In this document: one piece after another, positions 8,174 to 17,769 of the stretch | Layout: each line of letters opens with the position of its first letter | Position numbering within the stretch: the first letter of the stretch is position 1 | Assembly: GCF_022397915.1 (NCBI RefSeq) | Contig: NZ_JAKEUO010000005.1 | Location: 116,492-180,491, forward strand | Reading direction: 5' to 3' | DNA length: 64,000 nt | Source: Vibrio sp. Isolate34 | GTDB lineage: Bacteria; Pseudomonadota; Gammaproteobacteria; Enterobacterales; Vibrionaceae | Program-made: the position numbers and the translations under genes | The notes under the pieces: model-generated | Databases searched by the model: none | The model's input: the letters and a program-made list of their open reading frames with translations, nothing else | Told to the model about the DNA's origin: nothing

Positions 8174-9104
8174 TAGAACTTCAACACAGCATGAGATTGT
8201 GATTCAAGACGCAGTTTCAAGTAATGAAATGGCTGCGAAAAACAAAGCTGCTTGGAAGGTCTATTTAACACTGACCAAGCCTAAAGTGGTTGCTTTAATG
8301 TTACTAACGGCATTAGTCGGAATGTGCTTAGCTGTGCCTAATGGACTACCACTACAGCAGGCTTTATTCGGCATGATAGGGATAGGGTTAATGGCAGGTT
8401 CAGCCGCTGCATTTAACCATTTGATCGACAAAAAGATCGATGGGCAAATGTCTCGAACTAATCGACGCCCTTTACCATCGGGTGAGCTCAGCAGCGTACG
8501 AGTCTTCGCTTTTGCTGCGGGTATCGGTTTGCTTGGCTTCGTCACCTTAGTGATGTTGGTCAATCCGCTTACAGCATGGTTAACCTTTGCGAGCTTATTG
8601 GGTTATGCGGTTATCTATACCATGTACTTGAAGCGAGCGACGCCACAGAACATTGTTATAGCCGGCATCGCTGGTGCAATGCCTCCGTTATTGGGATGGA
8701 CGGCCGTCACTAATGAGTTGCATTCCAGTGCATGGTTGTTGGTGATGATCATCTTTATCTGGACGCCTCCACACTTTTGGGCGCTTGCGATTCATCGTCG
8801 TGACGAGTACGCCAAAGTGGATATCCCGATGTTGCCTGTGACTCATGGGATAGCCTACACCAAGACTTCAATTTTGCTTTATACACTGTTGTTAAGCATC
8901 GTATGCGTGCTTCCAGTATTAGTTGGCATGAGCAGTTGGATATACCTGAGCGCTTCTTTGGTGCTAAACGGTGGGTTTGTTTATCACGCGTGGGTTCTTA
9001 AATATCATGATGAGCCCAACATGGCGATGAAGACATTTAAGTTCTCTATCTATCACCTTATGCTCTTGTTCGTAGCTCTGTTGGCCGATCACTATCTACT
9101 TTGA
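8166..9104 (+). CDS. cyoE: Heme O synthase (protoheme IX farnesyltransferase)
   Basis: UbiA-type polytopic prenyltransferase that farnesylates heme B to heme O, the substrate of CtaA. 312 residues with about nine helices. The two Asp-rich prenyl diphosphate motifs are present: [20 protein letters not shown] and the downstream [17 protein letters not shown] choose ATG 8166 because AAGGAGG lies 6 bases before it; an upstream in-frame ATG at 8145 lacks such a site. Also called ctaB in cox clusters. A strong terminator follows. Confidence 0.96.
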   Translation: MVSRTSTQHEIVIQDAVSSNEMAAKNKAAWKVYLTLTKPKVVALMLLTALVGMCLAVPNGLPLQQALFGMIGIGLMAGSAAAFNHLIDKKIDGQMSRTNRRPLPSGELSSVRVFAFAAGIGLLGFVTLVMLVNPLTAWLTFASLLGYAVIYTMYLKRATPQNIVIAGIAGAMPPLLGWTAVTNELHSSAWLLVMIIFIWTPPHFWALAIHRRDEYAKVDIPMLPVTHGIAYTKTSILLYTLLLSIVCVLPVLVGMSSWIYLSASLVLNGGFVYHAWVLKYHDEPNMAMKTFKFSIYHLMLLFVALLADHYLL

Positions 9105-9134
9105 ACACTGACTTTTTAGATGTTACTGCATAAG

Positions 9135-9163
9135 AAAACGGATGCGCTAGGCATCCGTTTTTG
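9135..9163. terminator. Rho-independent terminator after cyoE, possibly bidirectional
   Basis: AACGGATGC and GCATCCGTT pair around a 5-base loop, followed by T's on the plus strand. The A-rich 5' flank gives a T tract on the minus strand, so it could also serve gbpA. Confidence 0.85.
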
Positions 9164-9214
9164 TTTGGTTGATTACTCACTCTCATCTATTAAGAGGAGG
9201 TTTCTAGTGATCAA

Positions 9215-10681
9215 TTAGTCCACTTTGTTCCAAGCATCTTGCCAGTGTGAACCTACACCTGGTTCGTACTGAGTTGCTGTTGGTGCCCATTGAACACAGT
9301 AGCCAGAGTATGGGAACTCTTTACACTGATAAACGCTACCATCGCTGCTTAGTACTTTAGTTCCTGCTGTGTAAGACTCAATGCTTTCAGGGAATACGAA
9401 GTCGTAATCGCCCGCTGGTGGCGGTGTTTGCTCATCCATCAGATGGAAATCAAGCGTGTTCTGATCCACTAAGTTACCTTGGTCATCTTTCGTCACAACC
9501 ACAAGCATGTGGTGGCCAGCTTCAGATTTAGACAAAGTCAGTTGAACATCTTCCACTTGTCCGTCTGTTAATTCAGATTTTTGAGAAGCAAGTGCTTCAC
9601 GATGATGGTTGTACACAGTCAATTCAGCTTGAATATCGCCTGTTGCTGCAAGAGTAAGATCAAGCTGTGTTGGCTGGTTTTCATCAATAATGTACTCAGA
9701 CTCTAAACCTGTTACTTCTAGCTCATGGTCTGGTTCTGGAGTATCAATCTTGTAACCGATCTCTACGCTGTTAAAGCCTGAACCTGATTTTAAGTAAATA
9801 GGGTTCGAACCGTATACAGGAGCGAAATCGCCTTGGCCGTTTAATTGACCTGCTTTGATTTGCGTCTGCTCTTGGTTGATCTTAGAGGCAAGTGCGTAAG
9901 ACCAGTTGTTTGCTTTGCCTTGCTCGTTGCTTTCAATCACTAGCTCAGTGCTGTATGAAGCGTTCTCACCAGATTGGTCGAAGACACGAGTGTAAACCGC
10001 ATCACCAACGTTCAGGTCTTGAGTTGGATTGATTTGACCACCTTGATCCCAATCCGGGATGATAGGACCGTCGCCATCAAATTTCACATCGATAACGTTG
10101 TAGAAAGCTGCAGCAGTGTCACCCACATCCCATACAGCAAGGATCACTTGATAACCTTCGCGCTCTGGAACATTACACAAGTGGCTTACTTGCATCGGTG
10201 GCTGTTCCATATTGCCTTCAACAACACAGAATGGCGTTAAATCAAAAGAGCTGCGTGCCAAAGGCTGGTTTGGATTCCAGTCAGGTTGCGTAATGTAGTA
10301 TTTCCAATCGCGGGTCTTGTGGTTCGCTGTGAACGTCCACTCGAAGTATTGAGAACCAGACTTGATAGGGCGTTTAACCCAGCGGTCTGCAGTTTGTTCG
10401 TCTAGTGCTGCCGCTAAAGGAGATTCTGCACTGGCGATTTTTCCATCAACAGGGCCGACTTCAGGGAAACCTTCTGGACCTTCTACACTTTGTGGCTCGT
10501 ATTGGATCCCACCACAATCAGTGTTTTTCTGTTGTGTGTCACTCGCAGGGAACTTACATAGGGCGACACGGCTCTCAGCAACGCCATTATCGTATGCTGA
10601 AACATAACCGTGACCGAAGCTTGCACCGCTTACGCTAAGTAACGACAGCGCGATGAGTGATTTTTTTGGGAGTTGTTTCAT
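9215..10681 (-). CDS. gbpA: GlcNAc-binding protein GbpA, chitin-active lytic polysaccharide monooxygenase
   Basis: Secreted colonisation factor (488 residues) that binds chitin and GlcNAc-bearing surfaces. A 23-residue signal peptide ends GASFG, exposing H24 as the mature N-terminus. H24 and H121 (TANHKTRDW) form the copper histidine brace of AA10 LPMOs. The order is AA10 domain (24-about 200), GbpA domain 2 and domain 3 (about 200-415), then a C-terminal chitin-binding module rich in Trp/Tyr with a Cys pair ([15 protein letters not shown]). AAGGA precedes the ATG. A c-di-GMP-I riboswitch lies in the leader, so expression is probably tied to the biofilm second messenger. Confidence 0.96.
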   Translation of the reverse strand: MKQLPKKSLIALSLLSVSGASFGHGYVSAYDNGVAESRVALCKFPASDTQQKNTDCGGIQYEPQSVEGPEGFPEVGPVDGKIASAESPLAAALDEQTADRWVKRPIKSGSQYFEWTFTANHKTRDWKYYITQPDWNPNQPLARSSFDLTPFCVVEGNMEQPPMQVSHLCNVPEREGYQVILAVWDVGDTAAAFYNVIDVKFDGDGPIIPDWDQGGQINPTQDLNVGDAVYTRVFDQSGENASYSTELVIESNEQGKANNWSYALASKINQEQTQIKAGQLNGQGDFAPVYGSNPIYLKSGSGFNSVEIGYKIDTPEPDHELEVTGLESEYIIDENQPTQLDLTLAATGDIQAELTVYNHHREALASQKSELTDGQVEDVQLTLSKSEAGHHMLVVVTKDDQGNLVDQNTLDFHLMDEQTPPPAGDYDFVFPESIESYTAGTKVLSSDGSVYQCKEFPYSGYCVQWAPTATQYEPGVGSHWQDAWNKVD

Positions 10682-10752
10682 TATTTGTCCTTACTGTATT
10701 TGGCCGACAAAAAAGAGAACACTCCGGCATGCATATGCACTTAAATCCTATT

Positions 10753-10850
10753 AAGTGGCGGCCCCGCTATCATAGACAGAATATTTGTCGACAGACCGGT
10801 GGCTTTGCGTCCTATTCTTTCAAATAGTTTGCCAGAAGTGCGTTTAAGCA
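10753..10850 (-). promoter_or_regulatory. Cyclic di-GMP-I (GEMM-I) riboswitch in the gbpA leader
   Basis: Read on the minus strand, this stretch carries the GEMM-I core in order: GGCAAAC, a short stem capped by a GAAA tetraloop (TATTTGAAAGAATA), GGACGCAAAGCC, then a variable P3 arm closing with ATGATAGCGGGGCCG. These are the conserved ligand-pocket and tetraloop/receptor elements of the class. About 70 bases separate it from the gbpA start. That leader contains a CACTTAA/TTAAGTG hairpin that could be the expression platform. A homologous element (Vc1) is known upstream of V. cholerae gbpA. End points are approximate. Confidence 0.9.
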
Positions 10851-11159
10851 AACGGAATGTAGCCAACCAGTTTTATAAATGCGAATCAATAGATTGAAAT
10901 GTGGAATGCTAATCTCGAACTTTTAATTCTTAATACAAATTAACTTGCTATATGTTTCGTTAGTTAACGTATAAAACATTGATATCAATAAAGAAAGCAT
11001 TTGATCTAATCGTTTTTGTGAATGCTTTTGGGTTTTTGCTCTGTACAACAATTGCACTCATATCAAAACCAAACCTTTGGTTTCCACTAACCGAACCCTG
11101 ACATGTCGTGTATGAAAAAACGGACAATTGATTGGTATGAATTATATAAAGGAGTTGGT
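10851..11159. other. Intergenic region between gbpA and the HTH gene
   Basis: AT-rich divergent promoter region. Apart from the riboswitch to its left I see no convincing operator, repeat or small gene. A short frame upstream of 11160 is the same frame as the HTH gene and is taken as untranslated. Confidence 0.5.
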
Positions 11160-11513
11160 ATGGAATTCACAGAACAAGACAGAGATGCGTTGTATCAAAC
11201 GTGGATGTCACAAAAATCGCGAATGCGAATTACGCAGATGGAGTTTTCTAAAAAGCTAGGAATGAACCAGCTTGATTTCTCACGAGTGTTAAGAGGAGAG
11301 ACGCCATTGACCATGTCTTTCATCAGTCACTTTTGTCGTTTACTTCATTTAGAACCTAGAAATGTGTTTCCTTCACTTAAAGAAGGCAATGAATCTGGGC
11401 CTAAAGTGGTTTATTTAAAAAGTAGAATGAGTGTTGATGGCGAGATTCAAAACGCTTATATCGAAGGAAATCAGGTGATTGTAGAGTATGCTCACACCGT
11501 GCAGCATGACTAA
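11160..11513 (+). CDS. XRE-type helix-turn-helix protein
   Basis: 117-residue cytoplasmic protein. Residues about 20-65 form a Cro/XRE-like HTH (ITQMEFSKKLGMNQLDFSRV, then LRGETPLTMSFISHFCRLL). The C-terminal half (VVYLKSRMSVDGEIQNAYIE) is a small beta-rich tail of unknown role. The frame is open from 11103, but AAAGGAG directly precedes the ATG at 11160, which I take as the start. It stands alone between the gbpA leader and a broken small ORF. The target genes cannot be told from the sequence. Confidence 0.75.
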   Translation: MEFTEQDRDALYQTWMSQKSRMRITQMEFSKKLGMNQLDFSRVLRGETPLTMSFISHFCRLLHLEPRNVFPSLKEGNESGPKVVYLKSRMSVDGEIQNAYIEGNQVIVEYAHTVQHD

Positions 11514-11612
11514 TTTTAGAGCTAGCTCTGAGTTTTAACCCCTTTTTCTACAATCTTCCCACATAGGGTATGGCATACTTAGTATGATTATTATCTTTAA
11601 TGTAAGTGCGCT

Positions 11613-11746
11613 ATGAAACCTTTAAAACTTCTCTTGCTTGTTGCAACCAGTATTTTTTGTTTGATTCCCTAGATGATGCCAAAGACGCAATCAACTATTG
11701 GGTTGAACGTTTAGGTGATACTCTACAGAACATCGATGACGCATAG
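11613..11746 (+). pseudogene. Small secreted-protein ORF apparently broken by a frameshift
   Basis: An ATG at 11613 opens a signal-peptide-like frame (MKPLKLLLLVATSIFCLIP) that stops at once at TAG. The adjacent frame then reads FDSLDDAKDAINYWVERLGD and on to a stop at 11746. The switch lies at a run of six T's (11652-11657). The two halves make sense together as one small exported protein. It is a recent frameshift, a sequencing error in the T-run, or two unrelated short frames. I do not recognise the family. Confidence 0.45.
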
Positions 11747-11758
11747 AAAGAGCCTGTA

Positions 11759-11974
11759 ATGCTAGAAAAAGAGAACCTCATCAAACTTGCCAGAATGCAG
11801 ATGCCTTTTGGCAAATACGCTGGTCGTACATTGATCGATTTACCTGAAGAATATTTGCTATGGTTTGATAAAAAAGGATTTCCGTCTGGTGAACTGGGTG
11901 ATCTATTAAAGCTGTGCCTTGCTCTGAAAATCGAAGGGCTTGATAGTGTCGTCAAGCCATTGAAAAGAATGTAA
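11759..11974 (+). CDS. DUF3820 family protein
   Basis: 71-residue cytoplasmic protein with the MPFGKYAGRTLIDLPEEYLLW motif typical of the DUF3820 family, annotated in some genomes as a putative quorum-sensing-regulated virulence factor. The motif also resembles short segments next to exonuclease-like proteins. The real function is unknown. The start ATG at 11759 follows a weak purine stretch (AAAGAG). It sits directly after the broken ORF and is closed by a strong terminator. Confidence 0.75.
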   Translation: MLEKENLIKLARMQMPFGKYAGRTLIDLPEEYLLWFDKKGFPSGELGDLLKLCLALKIEGLDSVVKPLKRM

Positions 11975-11981
11975 TGAAATT

Positions 11982-12012
11982 AAAGCTCACGCTAATCACG
12001 TGAGCTTTTTTG
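11982..12012 (+). terminator. Rho-independent terminator after DUF3820
   Basis: AAGCTCACG pairs with CGTGAGCTT around a short loop, followed by a T run. Confidence 0.85.
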
Positions 12013-12287
12013 TTTTCAGTTTCCTTATTGGATTAGAGGAACATGGCAATTCGCACAACATAGAATCTCATCCTGCCTTAAATTGCGCAATCGATAGCGT
12101 GTAAATAATGTTGTACGGGGTGTTTTAAATATAAAACACAAAAAAAATTGCGTTTTTTTTAAATTAGTGATTGAAACTAGGGTTTTTACTAGTTAAGTTA
12201 CAGGGAACAAGAAGATATGTGCTGATGGAAAGTTACGTGAGATAACGTACATTCAGCTCAAGGATAGAAAATAGGAAGAAGTAAGCA
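12013..12287 (+). promoter_or_regulatory. aroG leader with inverted repeats
   Basis: About 275 bases upstream of aroG. GTGTTTTA-AATA-TAAAACAC (12120-12139) is an exact inverted repeat, followed at once by an A7-TTGCG-T8 stretch that could also fold. TGTAAATAATGTTGTAC just upstream resembles half of a TyrR box (TGTAAA-N6-TTTACA) but the second half fits poorly. I found no aromatic-rich leader peptide. TyrR control is therefore only a possibility. Confidence 0.35.
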
Positions 12288-13340
12288 ATGTTCCAGACTG
12301 ATGATGTAAGAATTAACAAAGTAAAAGAGTTATTACCACCTGTTGCTGTTTTAGAAAAGTTTCCAGCGACAGAAATTGCTTCTTCTACAACCTTTGAAAG
12401 CCGTAAAGCGATTCACAATATTTTAGAGGAAAGCGATGATCGCTTGCTCGTTATTGTAGGTCCATGTTCTATTCATGACACTGAAGCTGCTCTTGAGTAC
12501 GGTAAGCGTTTGAAAGTGCTACGCGACGAACTAGGCGATAAGCTTGAAATCGTAATGCGAGTTTACTTTGAAAAGCCACGTACAACCGTTGGTTGGAAAG
12601 GTCTGATCAATGACCCGTACATGGACGACACATTTAAGCTAAATGATGGTCTTCGCCTAGGACGTAAGCTACTGCTTGATCTAACAGACATGGGCATGCC
12701 GACGGCAAGTGAATTCCTGGATATGATCACACCTCAATACGTTGCTGACCTAATCAGCTGGGGTGCAATCGGTGCACGTACTACTGAATCTCAAGTTCAC
12801 CGTGAACTGGCTTCTGGTCTGTCTTGCCCTGTTGGCTTTAAGAATGGTACCGATGGCAACATTAAGATCGCAACAGACGCAATCCGTTCTGCTAGCGCTT
12901 CTCACCACTTCTTGTCGGTAACTAAATACGGCCACTCAGCTATCGTAGAGACAGCAGGTAACCCTGACTGTCATATCATCCTACGCGGTGGTAAAGAGCC
13001 AAACTACAGCGCAGAGCACGTTGGTAAGATCAAAGAAGAGCTAGCAGCTTCAGGTCTTTCACAGAAGGTGATGATCGACTTCAGCCATGCAAACAGCTCT
13101 AAGCAGTTTAAACGTCAAATGAACGTATCTGATGACGTAAGTGCGCAGATCTCTGCTGGTGATAAAGCTATCTTTGGTGTGATGATCGAATCTCACTTAG
13201 TTGAAGGTCGCCAAGATTTAGTCGAGGGTAAAGCTGCAACATACGGCCAGTCGATTACTGATGCTTGTATTGGTTGGGAAGATACTGAAACCGTACTTCG
13301 TCAATTGGCAGATGCTGTTGAAGCTCGCCGTAATAAGTAA
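12288..13340 (+). CDS. aroG: 3-deoxy-7-phosphoheptulonate (DAHP) synthase, AroG type
   Basis: First enzyme of the shikimate pathway: condenses phosphoenolpyruvate and erythrose 4-phosphate to DAHP in the cytoplasm. 350 residues, the usual length of class I-alpha enzymes. Family signatures are present: VIVGPCSIHD with the metal-ligand Cys, MRVYFEKPRTTVGWKGL, SWGAIGARTTESQVHRELASG, PVGFKNGTDG and the C-terminal MIESHLVEG. The residues resemble the Phe-sensitive AroG isozyme more than AroF or AroH, though feedback specificity cannot be settled by eye. It is monocistronic, closed by a terminator. Confidence 0.93.
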   Translation: MFQTDDVRINKVKELLPPVAVLEKFPATEIASSTTFESRKAIHNILEESDDRLLVIVGPCSIHDTEAALEYGKRLKVLRDELGDKLEIVMRVYFEKPRTTVGWKGLINDPYMDDTFKLNDGLRLGRKLLLDLTDMGMPTASEFLDMITPQYVADLISWGAIGARTTESQVHRELASGLSCPVGFKNGTDGNIKIATDAIRSASASHHFLSVTKYGHSAIVETAGNPDCHIILRGGKEPNYSAEHVGKIKEELAASGLSQKVMIDFSHANSSKQFKRQMNVSDDVSAQISAGDKAIFGVMIESHLVEGRQDLVEGKAATYGQSITDACIGWEDTETVLRQLADAVEARRNK

Positions 13341-13381
13341 ATTGGTGACTTTAATTAGTCTCTAGCACGACTTAGACAATT

Positions 13382-13425
13382 GAGGCCCTTATTTGCTTTC
13401 GTGAATAAGGGCTCTTTTGTTTTTT
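13382..13425 (+). terminator. Terminator between aroG and manB (convergent)
   Basis: GCCCTTATT pairs with AATAAGGGC around a short loop, followed by CTCTTTTGTTTTTT. Confidence 0.85.
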
Positions 13426-13452
13426 AATGCTAACAGGAAGCAGTCAGTATCT

Positions 13453-14877
13453 TTAAACAAGAAAAGACAGTAGCTCGTCGACTTTACGTGACAACAAAGC
13501 TCTATCTTGTCTGGTTTCTGCGTTAAGGCGTATTAATGGCTCGGTATTGGCCTTTCTCAAGTTGAAACGCCACTCGCCCATGTTGATGCTTATTCCATCG
13601 GTATGATCGATGTCTTCAGCACTTTCTCGGTAGCGTGACAATACTCGATCCATAACTTGCTCAGGGTTTACTACCTCGCGATTGATCTCGCCTGAAGAAG
13701 GGAATTTGCCCATGCTTGATCTGATAAGTTGGTGGAGAGACTGTTGAGTCTTACTAATCAACTCAATCACTAACAGCCAAGGAATCATTCCCGAGTCGCA
13801 ATACCCAAAGTCACGGAAGTAGTGATGTGCACTCATTTCTCCACCGTACACCGCATTCAGTTCTCGCATCTTCTCTTTAATCAGAGCATGCCCAGCTTTG
13901 ACGCCAACAGCGTTTCCACCAAGCTTGTTAGCAACTTCAATCGTATTCCATGTCATACGCATATCGTGCAACACAGTAGCGTTAGGTTCTTTCAGTAAGA
14001 ATGCTTCGGTGAGCAGACCAACGATATAATAACCCTCAATATAATTGCCTTGTTCATCGAAGAAAAAGCAACGGTCGAAATCTCCATCCCATGCGATACC
14101 AAGGTCGGCGGAATGAACTAAGACAGCATTGCGTGTCGCAGTCTGGTTCTCTTTAATTAAGGGGTTAGGAATACCGTTGGGGAATTTTCCGTCTGGAGTG
14201 TGATGAACCTTGATGAAAGAGATAGGAACACTCAGTTCGTTAAACTTCTTCTCTAACGCGTCAATGACATGCCCAGCAACACCGTTCCCTGCGTTAACCA
14301 CAATCTTCATCGGTGACAGCCTTGATGGGGTGATATACGAGAGTATGTGCTCTACATACGGAGCAAGAATACTGGTCGTTCTACAAGAATAAGAGGGTTG
14401 TACATGGCTGGTCGGTAGATCGCTGACTGGCTGTTGATCTAGAACCTCAATGCGTTGTTTGATTACATCTAAACCACTGTTTTTACTAATCGGACTCGCA
14501 CCTGCACCGACTAATTTCATTCCGTTGTAATTGATTGGGTTGTGGCTAGCCGTAATTTGGATTCCGCCAATCGCATGCAGGTAGCGAGTTGCAAAGTAAA
14601 CCTCTTCAGTACCTGTCATACCGAGATCTATTACGCTTATTCCAGACTCGTTTAAGCCTTTGGTTATGGCTTCTTGTAGTGAAAGGGACGTTTCGCGGTT
14701 ATCACGGCCAATCACTACTTGAGCCAAGCTATCGAGTGACGCTTCAGCTGCAGCACAAAGTACGTGTTCGCCAAATGCCTTTCCAAGCAGAAAGGCGAGG
14801 TGTTCATTGATTTGTTCACCAATGATGCCGCGGATATCGTTATTCTTAAAGCAGCTTAGGTCTAATGTTGATTTCAT
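13453..14877 (-). CDS. manB: Phosphomannomutase
   Basis: Alpha-D-phosphohexomutase converting mannose 6-phosphate to mannose 1-phosphate for GDP-mannose synthesis. 474 residues, of normal CpsG/ManB length. The four loops are present: FKNNDIRGI near the start, the catalytic serine ITASHNPINYNGMKL, the Mg-binding GIAWDGDFDRCFFFDE, and the sugar-ring motif GGEMSAHHYF. A C-terminal phosphate-binding RKANTEPLIRLNAE follows. It starts 15 bases after manC and is certainly co-transcribed with it. It supplies activated mannose for capsule, O-antigen or exopolysaccharide. Confidence 0.92.
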   Translation of the reverse strand: MKSTLDLSCFKNNDIRGIIGEQINEHLAFLLGKAFGEHVLCAAAEASLDSLAQVVIGRDNRETSLSLQEAITKGLNESGISVIDLGMTGTEEVYFATRYLHAIGGIQITASHNPINYNGMKLVGAGASPISKNSGLDVIKQRIEVLDQQPVSDLPTSHVQPSYSCRTTSILAPYVEHILSYITPSRLSPMKIVVNAGNGVAGHVIDALEKKFNELSVPISFIKVHHTPDGKFPNGIPNPLIKENQTATRNAVLVHSADLGIAWDGDFDRCFFFDEQGNYIEGYYIVGLLTEAFLLKEPNATVLHDMRMTWNTIEVANKLGGNAVGVKAGHALIKEKMRELNAVYGGEMSAHHYFRDFGYCDSGMIPWLLVIELISKTQQSLHQLIRSSMGKFPSSGEINREVVNPEQVMDRVLSRYRESAEDIDHTDGISINMGEWRFNLRKANTEPLIRLNAETRQDRALLSRKVDELLSFLV

Positions 14878-14892
14878 GGATTTGTCGCTGCT

Positions 14893-16386
14893 TTAGTTCG
14901 ATTTGTTGCTTTGAGACGGATCGGACTGTTTGCATTTTACGTCTCGCCCATAGCTATCTTGATATCGGATGATGTCGTCTTCGCTCAAATGGCTGCCGGT
15001 TTGTACTTCGATCATTTCGAGTGGCAGTTCGCCTGGGTTTTCTAAGCTATGAACATGTCCTAATGGAATGTAGGTGGATTGGTCTTCTTCGACTAGGTAA
15101 GTTTTCTCATCATTGGTTACCTTCGCGATGCCTGCTACGACAACCCAGTGTTCCGCTCTATGATGATGCATCTGTAGTGATAACTTGTGACCGGGTTTTA
15201 CGGTGATACGTTTTACTTTGTCGCGTTTACCTAGGTCGATTACATCGTATTTACCCCAAGGTCTAAACACCTCACGGTGATGAACATGTTCTGTGCGACC
15301 AGCCTGGTTCAGTTGACTAACAATCGATTTTACGCCTTGAACTTTGTCTTTATTCGCAACCAATATAGCGTCTTTGGTTTCGACAATAATCAGGTTTTCG
15401 ACACCCACAGTCGCAACTAATTTATTTTCAGCATGGATATAGTTGTGCTGAGAATCGACAGTCAACACATCGCCTTCAATTACGTTGTTGTTCTTGTCCT
15501 TATCACTGACATCCCAGATTGCAGACCACGAACCAATATCATTCCAACCGACATCCATAGGAATTACTGCAGCGTGTGAAGTTTTTTCCATCACGGCATA
15601 GTCGATAGAGTCGCTAGGGCTGCTTTTGAATGCTTCGGCGTCAATACGAATAAAGTCGAGGTCGGTGTTTTGCGTTGCGAGAGCGAGTTTACAGGCGGCT
15701 AAGATCTCGGGACTATGTTCAGCAAGTTCTTCAAGGTAGCGTGATGCTCTAAACATGAACATACCGCTGTTCCATAGGTATTGTCCCGAATCGATGTATT
15801 GCTCTGCCGTTGCTAGGTCGGGCTTTTCAACGAAACATTCAATCGCATAAGCATTTGGGGAGAGAGGCTCTCCTTGCTTGATATAACCATAGCCCGTCTC
15901 GGGTGCGCTCGGAGTAATACCAAATGTGACGAGTTTGCCTTGTTTCGCGTATTCGACACCTCTCGCTACCGCTTGCTGAAATTCGGTCGTTTTGGCGATG
16001 TGATGATCGGCTGCCAGTACCAATAATATTGGATCTGACTTGTTCTGTTGGTTGCTGTTCGAGTGACTTAAAGCCTGTAAGGCTGCAAGTGCGATGGCAG
16101 GCGCTGTGTTTCGACCTACAGGTTCTAGCAAAATACCACTGTGTTGGATGTTAGCGGATCGAGCTTGCTCTGCAGCAATAAAGCGGTGTTCTTCGTTACA
16201 GATAATGAAGGGAGCGGCACACTCGGTATCACTTAAGTGCGCTTTAAGGCCTTGCAAACGCAAAAGGGTTTGCTGGAGCATCGATTGTTCGCCAGCAATA
16301 TTGAGGAACTGCTTGGGGTAAAGCTCGCGAGATAGTGGCCAGAGGCGGCTACCAGAGCCACCAGCTAGAATGACAGGTAAAATCAT
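14893..16386 (-). CDS. manC: Mannose-1-phosphate guanylyltransferase / mannose-6-phosphate isomerase
   Basis: Bifunctional type II enzyme: an N-terminal nucleotidyltransferase (ILAGGSGSRLWPLSRELYPK, then FVEKPD and WNSGMFMFRAS) makes GDP-mannose. A C-terminal cupin isomerase domain (RPWGKYDVID, GHKLSLQMHHHRAEHWVVV, EDQSTYIPLGHVHSLEN) interconverts fructose 6-P and mannose 6-P. I take ATG 16386 (MILPVILAGG) as the start because the family begins there. The frame stays open to 16431 and neither start has a strong ribosome site. Operon with manB downstream. Confidence 0.93.
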   Translation of the reverse strand: MILPVILAGGSGSRLWPLSRELYPKQFLNIAGEQSMLQQTLLRLQGLKAHLSDTECAAPFIICNEEHRFIAAEQARSANIQHSGILLEPVGRNTAPAIALAALQALSHSNSNQQNKSDPILLVLAADHHIAKTTEFQQAVARGVEYAKQGKLVTFGITPSAPETGYGYIKQGEPLSPNAYAIECFVEKPDLATAEQYIDSGQYLWNSGMFMFRASRYLEELAEHSPEILAACKLALATQNTDLDFIRIDAEAFKSSPSDSIDYAVMEKTSHAAVIPMDVGWNDIGSWSAIWDVSDKDKNNNVIEGDVLTVDSQHNYIHAENKLVATVGVENLIIVETKDAILVANKDKVQGVKSIVSQLNQAGRTEHVHHREVFRPWGKYDVIDLGKRDKVKRITVKPGHKLSLQMHHHRAEHWVVVAGIAKVTNDEKTYLVEEDQSTYIPLGHVHSLENPGELPLEMIEVQTGSHLSEDDIIRYQDSYGRDVKCKQSDPSQSNKSN

Positions 16387-16466
16387 ATCGTGGTAATTGA
16401 GTGCCTTAAAATACTGGCACCATGTTACCACGCTTCACCGTTATTATTGATCGATAAGAAATTTAC

Positions 16467-17582
16467 TTATCGATGACCCTCTGTATTGGAAGTGACCATA
16501 TCTTGAGCTTCGCTAAAACCTTGTGGATCGATTTTTAGTGTTTGAGTTGGGAAAGCTATATCCGCATTGTGCTTGTGAATTATTGCCAGCACCTGCAGTA
16601 GCACATCTTGTTTTACCTTATGGTATCGCACCCAGTTGACGGTTTTAGTGAAGGTATAGATGAAGAAGTTCAGCGTTGATGGGCCAAACTTATCGAAGTT
16701 CACGATGAGTGTTTGTTTAGCATCGATGTCTGGATGTGTTTCAAGCATGGCTTTTACGTCATCCACGATAAGAGCCAGTTTGCTCGCGTCTTGGTAGCGA
16801 AGCCCGAAGGTTTCATTGATTCGGCGGTTCAACATTCGAGATGGGTTCTCCACCACAATGTTACTGAATACTGAGTTTGGCACGTACAATGGGCGCTTAT
16901 CAAAAGTGCGGATAATCGTCATGCGCCATCCAATGCGTTCGACTGTACCTTCTATTTGACGGTCGGGAGAGCGTATCCAATCGCCGACTTTAAAAGGACG
17001 ATCGAAGTAAATCATCATCCCGCCAAAGAAGTTCGATAATAGGTCTTTGGCCGCCAAACCGACAATTAAACCGCCCACACCACCAAAGGTGAGCAAGCCC
17101 GATAGGCTGAGCCCAAACGCTTGCATGATGGTTAGGCCACCCATCACCATAAAGAACAGGCGGGCTACTTTTGCAATTGCCTGTACCGTCGTTTCATCTC
17201 TGTTTTTCTGCTCTAAGACGTACTCTTCAGTATTGGTGATCATTCGTAAGGTAAACCAAACGAAAGTACATATGATCAATATGTTTTTTAGCGTTCTTAA
17301 CCAGTTGATTTCGTTGCCAAACTGGTCTTGAAGAATCAATCCAACTGATACAGTCGCAGGCCAACACCAAAGTAACGTACTGACTGGGGTTTTTAATGCT
17401 TCTAGTAGTAGGTCATCCCAGTGGAATGAGGTTTTCTGAACCAGAATTTCTAAGCGATTATGGATAATTCGCCAAGCTACCCAAGCAAGAAAGCTCGCAA
17501 TAGTGATGAATAGGACACTGATCGTCCAATCACTATGGCTTTGGTTAATGTAGGTTTGTACTTGGGTTAAGAATTCATTCAT
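16467..17582 (-). CDS. MscS-family mechanosensitive ion channel
   Basis: Inner-membrane tension-gated channel that protects against osmotic downshock. 371 residues. About five membrane helices are followed by the pore helix (LLTFGGVGGLIVGLAAKDLL, Gly/Ala-rich as in MscS TM3), then NFFGGMMIYFDRPFKVGDWI and the cytoplasmic beta domain with YVPNSVFSNIVVENPSR. Length and layout fit the YnaI/YbdG side of the family more than small MscS. It lies 80 bases before manC on the same strand but is functionally unrelated. Confidence 0.88.
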   Translation of the reverse strand: MNEFLTQVQTYINQSHSDWTISVLFITIASFLAWVAWRIIHNRLEILVQKTSFHWDDLLLEALKTPVSTLLWCWPATVSVGLILQDQFGNEINWLRTLKNILIICTFVWFTLRMITNTEEYVLEQKNRDETTVQAIAKVARLFFMVMGGLTIMQAFGLSLSGLLTFGGVGGLIVGLAAKDLLSNFFGGMMIYFDRPFKVGDWIRSPDRQIEGTVERIGWRMTIIRTFDKRPLYVPNSVFSNIVVENPSRMLNRRINETFGLRYQDASKLALIVDDVKAMLETHPDIDAKQTLIVNFDKFGPSTLNFFIYTFTKTVNWVRYHKVKQDVLLQVLAIIHKHNADIAFPTQTLKIDPQGFSEAQDMVTSNTEGHR

Positions 17583-17769
17583 TGTGTGTGCTGCCGCAGA
17601 AATTATGAATTGGAAATTAGCAGAAACTGGAATTGTTCTCTACCTTTATAAATCAAGCGATTATGACACTAGTATAACCTTATTATTGAAAAACTAACTT
17701 TTTTTTGAGGTGGAAAATAATGTAGGTTTGATTATCCCGTGTAATTAAAATTTCTCAACAGGACTTCAA

